From the NCBI GenBank assembly GCA_020796225.1, contig CM036767.1:15220427-15284426 (forward strand): 64,000 nucleotides of DNA, given 5' to 3'. Below the pieces are notes generated by a model that was not told where the DNA came from, ran no database searches, and saw only the letters and a list, made by a program, of their open reading frames with translations. Below, in pieces: positions 1 through 10,379 of this stretch. Origin of the DNA: Arion vulgaris (Eukaryota > Mollusca > Gastropoda > Stylommatophora > Arionidae). How positions within the stretch are numbered: position 1 is the stretch's first letter; each line of letters begins with the position of its first letter. The translations under genes and the position numbers were made by a program.

Positions 1-585
1 AGTAGATGTACACAATAAGATTAAAAAGTAGATGTACGATAAGATTAAAAAGTAGATGGACGATAAGATGAAATAGTAGATGGACGATAAGATGAAATAG
101 TAGATGTACAATAAGATTAAAAAGTAGATGGACGATAAGATTAAATAGTAGATGAACACAATAAGATTAAATAGTAGATGAACAATAAGATTAAATAGTA
201 GATGAACAATAAGCTTAAATAGTAGATGTACACAATAAGATTAAATAGTAGATGAACACAATAAGATGAAATAGTAGATGTACACAATAAGATTAAATAG
301 TAGATGAACACGATAAGATGAAATAGTAGATGAACACGATAAGATGAAATAGTAGATGTACACAATAAGATTAAATAGTAGATCTATAACAAGATTAAAT
401 AGTAGATCTATAACAAGATTAAATAGTAGATCTATAACAAGATTAAATAGTAGATCTATAACAAGATTAAATAGTAGATCTATAACAAGATTAAATAGTA
501 GATCTATAACAAGATTAAATAGTAGATCTATAACAAGATTAAATAGTAGATCTATAACAAGATTAAATAGTAGATATCCATGAAA
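1..585. repeat. minisatellite, 22-26-bp units
   Basis: Arrays of AGTAGATG... ending AAGATTAAAT. The first 370 bp has mixed units with ACAATAAGAT or CGATAAGATG variants. From about 380 to 575 a homogeneous 24-bp unit (TAGATCTATAACAAGATTAA type) repeats about nine times. The window starts inside the array. Translated frames are repeat artefacts. Confidence 0.95.
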
Positions 586-1090
586 ATCTTAGCATTTAAT
601 TGTAAAATGAGATTTGTAGTTTGTACGTTCAGAAATTCATTTTTTCATCCATGAAATTGATTCATTCAAAATCAGTATTTGTCAATTACCACTTTGACTT
701 TCTCTCTGCTTCATGCTTGCTTCAACTTCCAGAACATGTAGATACACCTACCTTCAAGCGTACCTTTAACATATTTGACCTGCTTATCATGGAATGTACC
801 TTCCTTTTAGTTAACATAACTCTAGTCCCAGCGACTTGTGTTTTGTATGCAGCTTTGATAATACTATTTGACTTATAGATTTTAGTTTTAAATTGTGGCT
901 ATAAATTTGACTTGCAGCATTGTTAGCAGTTTGTTCATTAACTCAATCCGTACCATGAACCGCTATAGGGGATTGTAAATATGCACCAACCACACCACCA
1001 GTTGATATAGTGGCTGGTAAATATAAGGAACGGGGAAATACGTAAGAAAGTAGTATATTTTAGTACACAAAGTACTTCTTCTTCTTTGAG
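586..1090. other. unassigned intergenic or intronic sequence
   Basis: Moderately AT-rich single-copy-looking DNA. An 85-codon frame at 621-878 has no recognisable motif and no splice context. I see nothing to support a gene. Confidence 0.5.
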
Positions 1091-1364
1091 TTCGGTTTCG
1101 TATGCTCGTCTAAATCATGAGATGGGTTGCCTCTATGAAGCTGCATGTCAGTTGGAGTTCTTCGAGAGTTCCCATAGCTTGGTCTGTAAGCTTTGTTCAT
1201 GAGGCCATGTTTCATTTCGTTGGTGTATGTATGATGGACATGACTGCAGGATGTGCTCTGGAGTCTGTGTTTCTGTCTGGCATGCACAATGTGCAGTCTG
1301 AGCAGGCTTTATTCTGTGCATGTGGTGGTTGAGCCTGCAGTGACCTGTTCTTAGGCGAAAGATT
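1090..1364 (-). mobile_element. jockey-like LINE, C-terminal fragment
   Basis: The minus strand encodes FRLRTGHCRLNHHMHR, then a C-x-C...H...C pattern with TPEHILQSCP and a W-P...KLWE block. This is the C-terminal tail of RNase H-bearing LINEs. The same fragment recurs at 49,830-50,075, 53,690-54,050, 44,020-44,300 and 46,735-46,985. Confidence 0.8.
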
Positions 1365-1440
1365 GTTGTACACAAAGTACACAAACAATATACAGTGACG
1401 TTTCGACCAACAGGTCTTTATCAAGCAAAGGATAAAAAAG
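1365..1440 (-). mobile_element. foldback-element fragment with hammerhead-like core
   Basis: On the minus strand 1,426-1,397 reads TTGATAAAGACC, a 4-nt loop, then GGTCGAAACGTC. Flanking bases match the arms of the foldbacks at 2,452 and 13,063. It abuts the LINE fragment at 1,364. Confidence 0.6.
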
Positions 1441-1489
1441 CGAAAAATTCAGTCTTCCTATATAGTTTTATATTGAATTAAATTTTTGC

Positions 1490-1612
1490 TTACTTTTGTG
1501 ATACTGTACACAAGTGTATGTGTCCTTAAACGCCAATTTACTTAGTATCACTGCAGCCTACCCACGGTTGTCTCCAGATCTAGTCTGGTCTGACCACCTT
1601 AGATTTATAGAT
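1490..1612. repeat. dispersed repeat shared with 4,905-5,330
   Basis: From TTTTGCTTAC and TGTGATACTG through CCACGGTTGTCTCCAGATCT this matches 4,905-5,330, where a SINE-E interrupts the second copy. Confidence 0.8.
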
Positions 1613-1837
1613 GTCCGTACATCGTCTTCCTATAAGCAAGACATACCATACATAATCAAACAATAAATTCCCAACGATTGTAAACGTATACCAATCACAC
1701 CACCGGCTCCTATAGGTCTATTCACATAGAGTACTTTCTTTATCTTTGCAAAATCCAATCCACGTTTTTATTGTAACTAAAATTAGTAAAATAAATAATG
1801 TAAATAATATGCTGAATTATATATATATATTGATGTT

Positions 1838-2095
1838 TTCGCCCGTGTAGTGCCGAGGCCGATGGAAGAGAAGCAAAGAATAGTACTACTGTGACCTACA
1901 AGGCATGTCGTAAGAGGCGACTGATGTAGGACGTAGGGAAACTACCCTAGTAAATAAAAAACATCGCAGAAATTGGACATGCTGGCCTACATGTAGACGC
2001 ATAACTGACACAACGCACAATCGCTCTTAGGCTCAGATCACATACAAATCACACAAAGTGGTTAACAAGTGTTCGATATGGAGCGTAAGAAGAAG
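1838..2095 (+). mobile_element. SINE-A
   Basis: GCCCGTGTAGTGCC head, the core CATGTCGTAAGAGGCGACT, the CTAGTAAATAAAAA block, GGCCTAC..TGTAG, TCAGATCACATACAAATCAC and GTTAACAAGTG..CGATATGG, then an AAGAAGAAG tail. At least 12 copies occur in the window. Confidence 0.9.
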
Positions 2096-2144
2096 TTGAT
2101 GTTGTACTTCCTTGATATAAATAAAACCACTGTTTTGGTGTTAG

Positions 2145-2335
2145 GGGGGTCTCTGTGTCTGAGTGGTTCGAATTCGGACCGCGACCTTCTGTTCACGAGT
2201 GCAGTTTTTTCAAGAGACCCTAGGATTGTTGCCGGAGCTCTCGGCAGGTGGCGTGCCATTTCTGCGGAGAGGGACCGAGCCATATGGGGTAAAACCCGGT
2301 ACAATGAAGTCAACCCTTCGGCTTTAAACTTTGTT
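2145..2335 (+). mobile_element. SINE-C, internally shortened
   Basis: tRNA-like head GTCTCTGTG..TGAGTGGTTCGAATTCGGACC, then GTTCACGAGTGCAGTTTTTT, GGCGTGCCATTTCTGCGGAG and ATGAAGTCAACCCTTCGGCT. The A-to-B box interval is shorter than in other copies. Confidence 0.85.
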
Positions 2336-2773
2336 TTGGTGACACTGTTTTGTATAGTCAGAAAAAATATGTTGCATGCCCTGGTCAAATGATTGCAGTG
2401 TAGCCTTGCTGTGTGCTACTAAAGCAACATCGTCAGCGAAAAGGAACACATAATTACAAAGTACTGTAGTTTTACAAATTACAAAAACAATGACAATACA
2501 CAGCAACGTTTCGATCAACAAGGCCTTTATCAAGCAAACGAACAACAGGAGTGACGAATTAAAAACCACTAACATATGGACGATACATCGGAGACATTCA
2601 AACTTATTACATACACCACATATATAACTATCTAATCGTTAGGTAAGATTTAGTAGTTAATTGTGTGTTGTATGTAATACGTTTGAATGTCTCCGTATGT
2701 AGTCGTTCATATGTTAGTGGTTTTTTTAATTTGTCACTCCTGTTGTTCGTTTGCTTGATAAAGGCCTTGTTGG

Positions 2774-4043
2774 CAGTGCCGGATTAGGCTAGCGCGGGGC
2801 CCGTAGCAAATTTTAGCGCGGGGCCCTAGGTTTTGTATGATAATAAAATAAAACACAACTTTTACAAACAAACTTGTCTCGATTTAATGTGAGCAAATTT
2901 AGAGATAATACTAGACAAATCAATTTCTCTAAGTAAATTACATTCAATGTTCATTAAGATGAGGTTACTTAGACGATCTTGTCCCATCATGTTCCTGAAC
3001 TCACTTTTTATACGCTTTAATGTTGAAAAAGAACGTTCTCATTAAAAATCAGTTAGTAATCATTAAAGACAAATACATTCGTAAGACTATTTCTACATTT
3101 GGGAAACACGACTCTAATGAATTTTCCATTATAAGTTTATAAAATTGCAGTTCAAGAGCCTCATGTTTTTCGTTGCTAATAGCAGCAGCTACATTAGTTT
3201 TAAGAAGTTCAGTGAACTGCATAAGTTCGTCGCCTAGGCGTTCTTCCAAATCCTCTTGGTAAGAGCTGACAATATTTGGAGTTCTTTTCAAGATCTCTTC
3301 TGCTGTAATAGATTTTAACTGCCGGAGTATTCCAAATACACCAGTCACTCTATGGTACAGCCTAAATCAATAACTTTGCAAACAAAACAGAACAGTTGTC
3401 CTTTAGTTTCTGTATAACACAACCAATCTCTCACGAGAGTTTTGTTTGTTGGTGTATGTGTGTATGTGAAAAACGACTTTCGACAAAATCATGGATTGTT
3501 TACTTTATGTTTTTGTTTTTTTAAGATATGAAATCACTGTTCATATGTTGCACTTCGCTATTTTCTTTCACAATCCAATAATCTCGATTGAAGTTGTTTG
3601 GCCATTCACCAATATCGTTGGGGTACATTTTACTTTCGTTGTGTTTTTGGCTTGTAGAAGATGTTGCTACATTGGAAGCATGTGCTGTGCTTTCTGACTC
3701 TCTTTGGCTTGAAGATGATATGGCTAAATTGGAAGGACTTTGTGAAAAATGTGGCTAAATCGTGAAGAGTTGCTGATCTTAATGGTAATATTGGTAAAGA
3801 TGATTCTTCTATAGCACTGCTTTCATCTACTACACAGTGGGACACGTCTTCTGTATTTTCTGCTTCGATTTCGTTGGATTCGGTACCATCACATACAACA
3901 TTAAAAAATTCAGACAGCGTGCGTGTTTTTGATATAACATCTGGTTATTTTTTCCTTAATCTCTGTCACATAGGCGCGGGGCCCCCCTAAAGCGCGGGGC
4001 CCGTAGCATTTGCTACTTCTGCTACTAGGCTAATCCGGCTCTG
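2774..4043 (-). mobile_element. hAT transposon, internally deleted
   Basis: Terminal inverted repeats CAGTGCCGGATTAGGCTA and CAGAGCCGGATTAGCCTA, with a perfect 8-bp target duplication CTTGTTGG at 2,766-2,773 and 4,044-4,051. The ends also share GCGCGGGGCCC motifs. The interior holds broken transposase sequence on the - strand. It inserted in one arm of a foldback element. Confidence 0.93.
2865..3960 (-). pseudogene. hAT transposase remnant (ZMYM/TTF-like group)
   Basis: The 3' half (3,348-2,870) encodes a hAT C-terminal dimerisation region: FPNVEIVLRMYL, then after a frameshift near 3,045 ERSFSTLKRIKSEFRN and NIECNLLREID. The 5' part (about 3,960-3,480) has an acidic N-terminal stretch and a HDLATFFTKS segment. 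The catalytic middle is missing, so it cannot encode active transposase. Confidence 0.75.
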
Positions 4044-4279
4044 CTTGTTGGTCGAAACGTTGCTGTATATTGTCATTGTTTTTGTAATTTGTAAAACTAC
4101 AGCGAAAAGGAGCACATTGAGAAACATGACTGTTGTTTTTGTCTTGGTTCTTAAGTGAGCCAAGTTGAAGAGTGAGCCATTAGATCTAGTGCGGATGAAA
4201 ACATCAGCGTCCCCGAATGCATGAATAACAGGACTCAGAAGAAGATCCCAAAGAGAGTGGAAGTGCAAGGACACATCTC

Positions 4280-4900
4280 TTTTGATTCCACTCTAAACAT
4301 CGACGCTATCAGATGTGATGCCATTGAACTGTATGCTGACTTTCCTACCCTCATGTAAGGAGATATAATATATATGAACACAACATAAACACATAATCTT
4401 TGCGTGATTAAAGTACTTATTTTATCAAAAGCAATTATTGTCAGATGTCGGTAACGTTCATGGTACGGAAAGAGTTAATGACACGTTTTTTGTTTAGTTT
4501 GTTAATTAGTTAATGTTTAGTTTGAATTTTGTAGTGATCACTTATTCCCGTTCTTGCATTTGCATTCTATTTTTACCTGACCTTGACCCCCGTGGTCACT
4601 TTCAGGGAAAATTGAAGTTCTTCTCCTTAGACCACGTATCCAGGTCACAAAGCCGACAGTTGTCAGAAGTTCGATCAAACTAGTAAAGAAAAAAGGGGAT
4701 GGTAAACATCCAAATCACCATAGCAACGGTGTGGAAATCAGTAACGCAGGTCACTCTGGTTTTTAAGTCTACATGTCTACTCACATTTTGTTGCATGACT
4801 CCGTCTAATCAAATTGTTATCTAGTACAGTTTCAGCTATTTATACGTCAGTTGGTTTAGTGGTCTTACTGTTGTCTTTACATTTACCTTTAAAAATATTA
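4280..4900. other. unassigned sequence
   Basis: No open frame, tandem structure or recognised repeat seen apart from the start of the dispersed repeat at about 4,905. Confidence 0.45.
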
Positions 4901-4931
4901 ATTACATTTTTGCTTACATATGTGATACTAT

Positions 4932-5205
4932 GAGAGCCGCGGTAGCGTAGTTGTTAACGAACTCACTTCTCAAGGCTGGTGGTCCGGGTTCAGCACCCGC
5001 AGTGGGCGTGGAATTTTTCCCGACCACGACGGCTCTCATGTCGACCCAGTCTCAACTGGGTACCAGACATGCTCTGGGAAGTAAAGGCGGCCGGCGTGAT
5101 GCTGACCACATCACCCATCGTGTGCCGACGGTCAATGAAAAATACATGCCTAACACTGTATTGCCCTATATACCACGAGGTATGAAAGGGTTACTTTGCT
5201 TTTAC
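4932..5205 (+). mobile_element. SINE-E with 13-bp target duplication
   Basis: tRNA-like head GAGAGCCGCGGTAGCGTAGT with B box GGGTTCAGCACCC, body GGTACCAGACATGCTCTGGG and GCTGACCACATCACCCATCG, end CCCTATATACCACGAGGTAT. Target duplication TATGTGATACTAT at 4,919-4,931 and 5,206-5,218. Confidence 0.93.
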
Positions 5206-5387
5206 TATGTGATACTATACACACGTGTCTTTGTCTTGCACACGTGTCTTTGTCCTTAAACGCCAATTTACTTAGTATCACCGCTCCCTACCCACGGTTG
5301 TCTCCAGATCTGATTTGACCACCTCACGTGTATTTTTGTGTGTGGCTGTTTAGGTAATACATTTGTATCCTGAAATATTGATTAACT

Positions 5388-5785
5388 GATTGATTGATTG
5401 ATTGATAAGACAATCATCATTGCACTTGATGAATAACCATGTGTGCTCCGATCTCTTTCTTACACAAGAAGATCTCATCTGCAGTGCACGAACTCCGTAG
5501 CACTGGCGAGGGTCCGCGAGTGCAAATTCGAAAATCAAGATATGATATTTATTAGGAATTCTATTTTAAATATTTTCTAATGAATTTTGCTCGAGCAGCG
5601 GCTTTCCAGCCTGTTCTTCTCGATTTTGAACTGTCAATGGTTCTTTTACGTGCTCAAATTAAACACGGGACCTATTTTATCGCCCGTTTCCGATAGGACT
5701 AGGAACTTGATCTTACCTACAATGGGATCAGGGATCTCTTGAAAAATATCCGATGGCTCCACGAGGCACCTGGTACCTTTGACAC
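5388..5785 (-). mobile_element. SINE-F
   Basis: Reverse copy. The tail module at 5,388-5,520 has TGATTGATTGATTG and CGATCTCTTTCTTACACAAG. The body at 5,595-5,785 has GGCTTTCCAGCCTG and CCGATAGGACTAGGAAC, with a tRNA-like head end near CCACGAGG..CTGGTACCTTT. Confidence 0.8.
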
Positions 5786-6099
5786 GAAAAACGAACACTT
5801 TATTCCATACACACCTCTAAGAGAGAAAAGAACGATGCCAAGATCTGAATAAAAGCGAAAACCGTTCACGTTTTTCCTCAATATACAATTGTTCAGACTA
5901 AATGTTGGATTTGCCTTGCATGATTACTAACTAGTAAAAGTTCTTTGTTGAGATATTTCAACATCTTTACACAATGCTTGTCTGGATCGTGAACTAAAGT
6001 TTGGATGTAGGTAGAAGCTTGTGTCGTTTAACCAGCATGTCATCAAAGTTCTAACAGTATCCTGTAAAGATGTTAACCTCATTTCACAATACAATGTCA

Positions 6100-6700
6100 T
6101 ATATTTATTCTCTTATGTTCAGCAACGTAGACAAAGAGGGTGGAACAGATAGAGATGTTAAAATAAGAATACAGAAGGCAAGAGGAGCTTTAATTGCACT
6201 GGAAAATATTTGGAAGTCCATGGAGATCAAATCTAGAAAAAAAATTCGGATATTTAACTCTAATGTTAAAGTAGTTCTATTGTATGGGTCAGAAACATGG
6301 AGAACAATCAAAACAATAGCGCATAAATTGCAAACATTTATCAACTGGTGTCTGCGCAGAATAGAGGGAATAAGATGGTATGATAGGGTCACAAATGAGG
6401 AACTTATGGAGAGAACAAGACAGATTCCATTGAACGAACAGGTTAAAAAAGACGCTGGTGCTGGATAGGACACACTTTGCGAAAACCGGAGGTGAATATA
6501 ACAAGAAGGGTCCTTGCCTGGAACCCGCAGGGACAGCGAAAGAAGGGGAGGCCGAGAAATACATGGAGACGAGATTTGGAGGCGGAGATCAACAATATAA
6601 AGAAGAGCTGGAGGGAGCTGCAGGAGATAGCTAGAGATAGGAAGACTTGGCATAAGTTGGTTGAGGGCCTATGCCCCAACCCGGGGTAAAAGGCAAAGAG
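6100..6700 (+). mobile_element. endonuclease-RT LINE, C-terminal fragment (frameshifted)
   Basis: Reads VKIRIQKARGALIALENIW, then LLYGSETWRT and LRRIEGIRWYDRVTNEEL. After a frameshift near 6,465 it continues TRRVLAWNPQGQRKKGRPRN and NNIKKSWRELQEIARDRKTW. This is the typical LINE C-terminus past the RT domain. Truncated 5' and not functional. Confidence 0.85.
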
Positions 6701-6819
6701 AGAGAGAGAAAGATATTCTCTCATGTTGACTGAATGATAATTTAGTTGATAATTAGGGGGTCCCCGAGGCTAAGGGGTGAATCATTTACTTAGCGTTCCG
6801 TAGATCGGGGATTCCATGT

Positions 6820-7010
6820 AGACCATGAAGTTCTGTACACTAGTGAATTTTTCCTCAGAGACCCCTAAGATTGGTACTGGAGCTACCGAGTTAGTGATTT
6901 GTGCAATACTCTGCAGGTGACGTGCCATTTCGTTGGAGAGGGGCCTAGCAATATGGGGTAAAACTCGGCGCAATGAAGTAAATCCTTCGGCTTTAAACCT
7001 TTAGTAAATA
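6820..7010 (+). mobile_element. SINE-C, 5'-truncated
   Basis: Starts near GTTCTGTACACTAGTGAATT and continues GAGACCCCTAAGATTG, GGTGACGTGCCATTTC and ATGAAGTAAATCCTTCGGCT. The tRNA-like head is missing. Confidence 0.8.
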
Positions 7011-7211
7011 ATTAAACTGGGAACTAGAGTTTATATGGGTTTCTTTCAACAAGTTATGTATGTGTTGGGGGAGACTGAGCACCTATGGGTCTGCCATGAT
7101 GTGCAATAACTTCGGTTCAATAACCAGTGTCAACAAGTTAAAAGTCTGCTGTTTTACTGTGTAATCTTACTTCGTGTCTAATACTTTGAATTTCGTATGG
7201 TTTTTATGGTA

Positions 7212-7470
7212 TGGTGTGACGCCCGTGTGTTTCCGGGGAGCACAAAGGGAGCAACAAATATTAACACTGCTACCTACAAGACATGTCGTAAGAGGTGACT
7301 GAGGCAGGGGCTTAGTGAAGCTACCCTAGTAAATAAAAAGCGCCTCAGAAATCGGATGTACTGGCCAACTTGTAGGCACATACTGGCACAACGCACAACC
7401 GCTCTTAGGCTCTGATCACATACAAATCACAAAGAGTGGTTTAACAAGTGGACGATGTGAAGCGTTCAAG
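7212..7470 (+). mobile_element. SINE-A
   Basis: CGCCCGTGTGTTTCCGGGGA head, CATGTCGTAAGAGGTGACTG core, CTAGTAAATAAAAAG, TCACATACAAATCAC and GTTTAACAAGTGGACGATGT. Full-length. Confidence 0.88.
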
Positions 7471-7529
7471 ACATTTTATAATCTTCTTTCTGATTGAACC
7501 TGCAGTGTCCTGTTCTGAGGATAAAAGTA

Positions 7530-8115
7530 TTGCAATAAATCATTTAAAAAATACAAATTTTAAAAAATACCCATAAAAAATACACAAATATAAAAATAAA
7601 AAAACCCTGTAAAAACAAAGTAAACAAACACAAATAAATATAGTTTTTTAAAATGAGCAATAAAAAATTTTAATAAACAAACAAAAAGTAAAAATAAACA
7701 CAAATAAAATAAATAAATCATAAAAATACAAATAAACAATATTTACAAAAATGAAAGTTAATACATAAAAAGTATACATTAAAAAAATATATATAAACAA
7801 TAAAAAAATTGAATTAAAAATATCAAATTTTAAACCGAAATTAAAAAAATATAAACGATAACAAATAAAGCTAAAAAATTTTAACAAAAAAATTAACTAA
7901 AAGCATAAAACGAAGGAAAAAATAACAATAAAAATTACAAAATTAAAAATATTACAAATTTGAATAATTAGAATTAAAAAAAAACAATTAAAAGAAATAT
8001 GTAAAACAAATGAAGAATTACAATTAAAATTTTATTTAAAAAAAATATGAAGTGAAAAATATAAAGTAAAAAATACAAAAATTAACAAAAATACAAGAAC
8101 AAACTATTAAAAGGG
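7530..8115. repeat. A-rich low-complexity tract
   Basis: About 580 bp of AAAAATACAAA/AATAAA-type sequence, nearly all A and T with A on the + strand. The long T-rich frame on the other strand (7,648-7,887, mostly Phe/Tyr/Ile) is compositional. Confidence 0.85.
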
Positions 8116-8255
8116 CGCGTAACTGGCAATTTGTTCCCGTAGTAGAAACATACCTCACCGTTCTGAAAAGAAAAACAAAACACTGAGCGTATAAGTGATG
8201 TCTAGAAAGTCAATGATTCCTTTATAGTTCTTAATGGCGACGTCATGTAAAGGAT

Positions 8256-8600
8256 ATGACAGGAGTGTTATTTTCTCATTCGTGTTTGTATCAGCCAGTT
8301 TTCTTTGATTTTGAGTTCTTTCTGGATAGATCTATCTATCTGTTCTCTTCTCCGACCCTAATATCAACATCATCATCAGGTGCCGTGTCAGTATGCGATC
8401 ATGGATCTCCACAAATCTCCTTCTTTTTTTCTATCACCTCAGATGGTGACGCTCTTCCGTGCCATGAAGTCAGGCTGTTCAACATTTTCTATTTTCTCTC
8501 TATCTGTTTTCCTCTGTCTTGTCTCCCCTTGAGTTTACCGGTTGTCACAATGTCAGAAGCCGCCCCTTCTCATACATGTCCGAAATTTGATGACTGCCTC
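8256..8600 (-). mobile_element. LINE C-terminal fragments (two pieces)
   Basis: 8,270-8,345 matches the - strand LINE at 10,695-10,770. 8,345-8,580 on the minus strand reads VTTGKLKGRQDRGKQ and LNSLTSWHGRASPSE, as in the LINE tail at 23,710-23,935. Confidence 0.7.
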
Positions 8601-8667
8601 TTTCTTATATTAGTAATAAACTTTCCCTGTGTCTTGGCCTCATTCAATTCCTCCACAAACCTGCTGC

Positions 8668-8800
8668 CTTACAGGTCGACTGGGGACAGCCAAAGGCTGA
8701 CGGAGAGCGAACCCAGTAAACGCTGGCTGAAACCGGACACATCTCCGAAGGATAAACACCAGAGCTCCAAATGTCGCTGAAAATGTGACGAAACCCACTC
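8668..8800 (+). repeat. short dispersed repeat
   Basis: GGGGACAGCCAAAGGCTGAC and ACCCAGTAAACGCTGGCTGA recur in reverse orientation at 32,360-32,470 and 34,465-34,545. Probably another SINE related to family B. Confidence 0.6.
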
Positions 8801-9317
8801 ATGCTAAGGCTGCATGAATCCGATTTTCATGAGATTTTTTGTGAAATCTTGTACATCAGTCTAAGCGGTGATCGCGAGGAAGAAGAATTCCTCCACACAT
8901 CATCAATTAGCCTGTCCTGAGCCGAATTTTGTGACCTTAATCAGAGCCAACTATAAATTTATGGGCCTTCGGACTCAGGTAAGAATTATGGGATATCAGA
9001 CCACAACTACACCACGTGTCCTCGTATACCGGTATTGGTGTCTATAGATGAATTCATTTTAAAATCAACACAAAATGCTTAATCGAAGTTATATTATGCA
9101 ACAAGTTAAGTTTAACAATAAGGAATATCAATATTATGAATATTTTTTCACCAATAAATAACCATAGACTCACAGAATTAAGTAAAATTGCAAAATATTT
9201 TGCAGTGCTCTATCAAACATCTATATTTTCCGGCCCCTTTTTCTGATCTAGGTCAGGGAACCCCTTGTCAGTTGTCTTGCCTAGTTATCTAGAGTTGGCT
9301 GTGCCTTAACAGTCCTT

Positions 9318-9324
9318 CGGAATT

Positions 9325-9356
<32 letters not shown>

Positions 9357-9357
9357 A
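9318..9357. repeat. (TC)n microsatellite
   Basis: CTCTCTCT run with a few T interruptions, inside a short LINE-derived stretch (9,305-9,420) resembling 10,505-10,590. Confidence 0.9.
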
Positions 9358-9533
9358 TAGACATGTACATCCGTCATGCTCAAATCATCAGTAACATCCT
9401 GAATCTAACATCTTATTATACACTGCAATAATAATAATAATAATAATAATGAAAACAACGACTAGCTTTAGATAAAAGAAGAAAAAATGTTACTACAGAC
9501 ATAACTAACATATGTTTAAAAGTTAAGTAACAA

Positions 9534-10238
9534 TTCATGACTACTGCCAGACATGGAAACTAAAGATAAATTGTGCCAAAACAGTGTATACCATCTTCAC
9601 TATTAGCCACAAAGTTGCCAAACAGAATATCACCTTGAATTTAGACAATCACCAGCTGCTAAGAGAACAACACCCCACATATCTTGGAGTAACACTTGAC
9701 CGCCAGCTTAACCTGAAGAAGCATGTTGTGAATGTAAAGAACAAAGCATTAAGAAGATTACAGCTATTGAAGAAGCTTGCTGGCACAACATGGGGATCAG
9801 ACAAAGATACTCTGAGAGGCTTATATCTTGGTTACATCCGCTCTGCAATAGAGTACAACAGTGCTCTTCTCTAACAACTTGCTCCAAGACAAACCTTGAT
9901 TCCTGGACAGAGTACAGAACAATGCCTTACGTCTAATCAGTGGAGCAATGAGGTCAACACCAACCGCTGCGTAGGGACAAACACACTCCAGAGTGCCAAC
10001 TGTGCGCACATCATCATGAAACCGTTCACCACCACCTCTTCAAGTGTCAAACACTAGATGACATCAGAAAGACCCTCCTTCCTTGAAGGCCAGATAAATG
10101 GAACACATTATACGGAACAAAAGAACAACTTACAAACACATGCAGATACCACTACATAGCATTGGGCCGAGGGCAAGAGCTCAAGTGCCGCTGGATCATT
10201 GAAGAAGAAGAAGTAGAAGAAGAGGAAGAAGAAGGAGA
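9534..10238 (+). mobile_element. LINE insertion (RT remnant) with 10-bp target duplication
   Basis: Encodes the end of a reverse transcriptase: WKLKINCAKTVYTIFT, then HPTYLGVTLDRQLNLKKHV and a DTLRGLYLGYIRSAIEY block. A degraded 3' region ends in a GAAGAAGAAG tail. Target duplication AAGTAACAAT flanks it (9,524-9,533; 10,239-10,248). The paralogous segment at 57,815-57,840 lacks the element, giving a filled/empty pair. Confidence 0.88.
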
Positions 10239-10328
10239 AGAAGTAACAATAATAAAATAATCGAATGGAACTAACTGATTGACTTTAGCCTGTTTTAATG
10301 ATTTCATGTTTCGTCTTGTATTTGACAG

Positions 10329-10379
10329 AAGTTCCCAAGTCTGCGTTAACAGATAGTAGAAGCAGACAGCAGACTCAGG
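10329..10379 (+). CDS. NTN: netrin linker exon (51 bp)
   Basis: A short exon with acceptor TTGACAG and donor G|GTGAGT. It reads VPKSALTDSRSRQQTQ and contributes the first base of the next Gly codon. It corresponds to the variable linker between the last EGF-like repeat and the NTR domain. Exon assignment rests on the splice sites, on phase agreement with the 11,073 exon, and on preservation of a second copy at 57,913-57,963. The preceding exon is not visible. Confidence 0.75.

Larger units (their letters stand above)
2452..4099. mobile_element. foldback element inserted in the LINE, interrupted by hAT
   Basis: Inverted arms run 2,452-about 2,640 and about 2,650-2,773 plus 4,052-4,099. An 18-bp target duplication (2,434-2,451 and 4,100-4,117, one mismatch) brackets it. 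Each arm carries the TTGATAAAG...GAAACGTTG motif. It is the same family as 13,063-13,452. Confidence 0.8.
2336..4275 (-). mobile_element. LINE reverse-transcriptase fragment, split by insertion
   Basis: The minus strand at 4,275-4,100 encodes ...FGDADVFIRTRSNGSLFNLA...VLLFA and continues at 2,451-2,330 with NYVFLFADDVALVAHSKATL, the FADD catalytic motif of a non-LTR reverse transcriptase. Both sides carry CAGCGAAAAGGRACACAT, duplicated when the foldback inserted. Confidence 0.8.

Noticed and set aside
621..878. 85-codon + ORF as an upstream netrin exon
   Set aside because: It lacks cysteines in EGF or laminin spacing and has no splice-phase match.
4951..5259. Open frames within SINE-E copies, also at 20,350, 49,512 and 52,555
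   Set aside because: The same frame recurs in each SINE copy because the sequence is shared; it is not under coding constraint.
7530..8115. Replication origin or organellar insert suggested by extreme AT content
   Set aside because: It is simple A-rich sequence with no genes, no inverted structure and no mitochondrial coding similarity.
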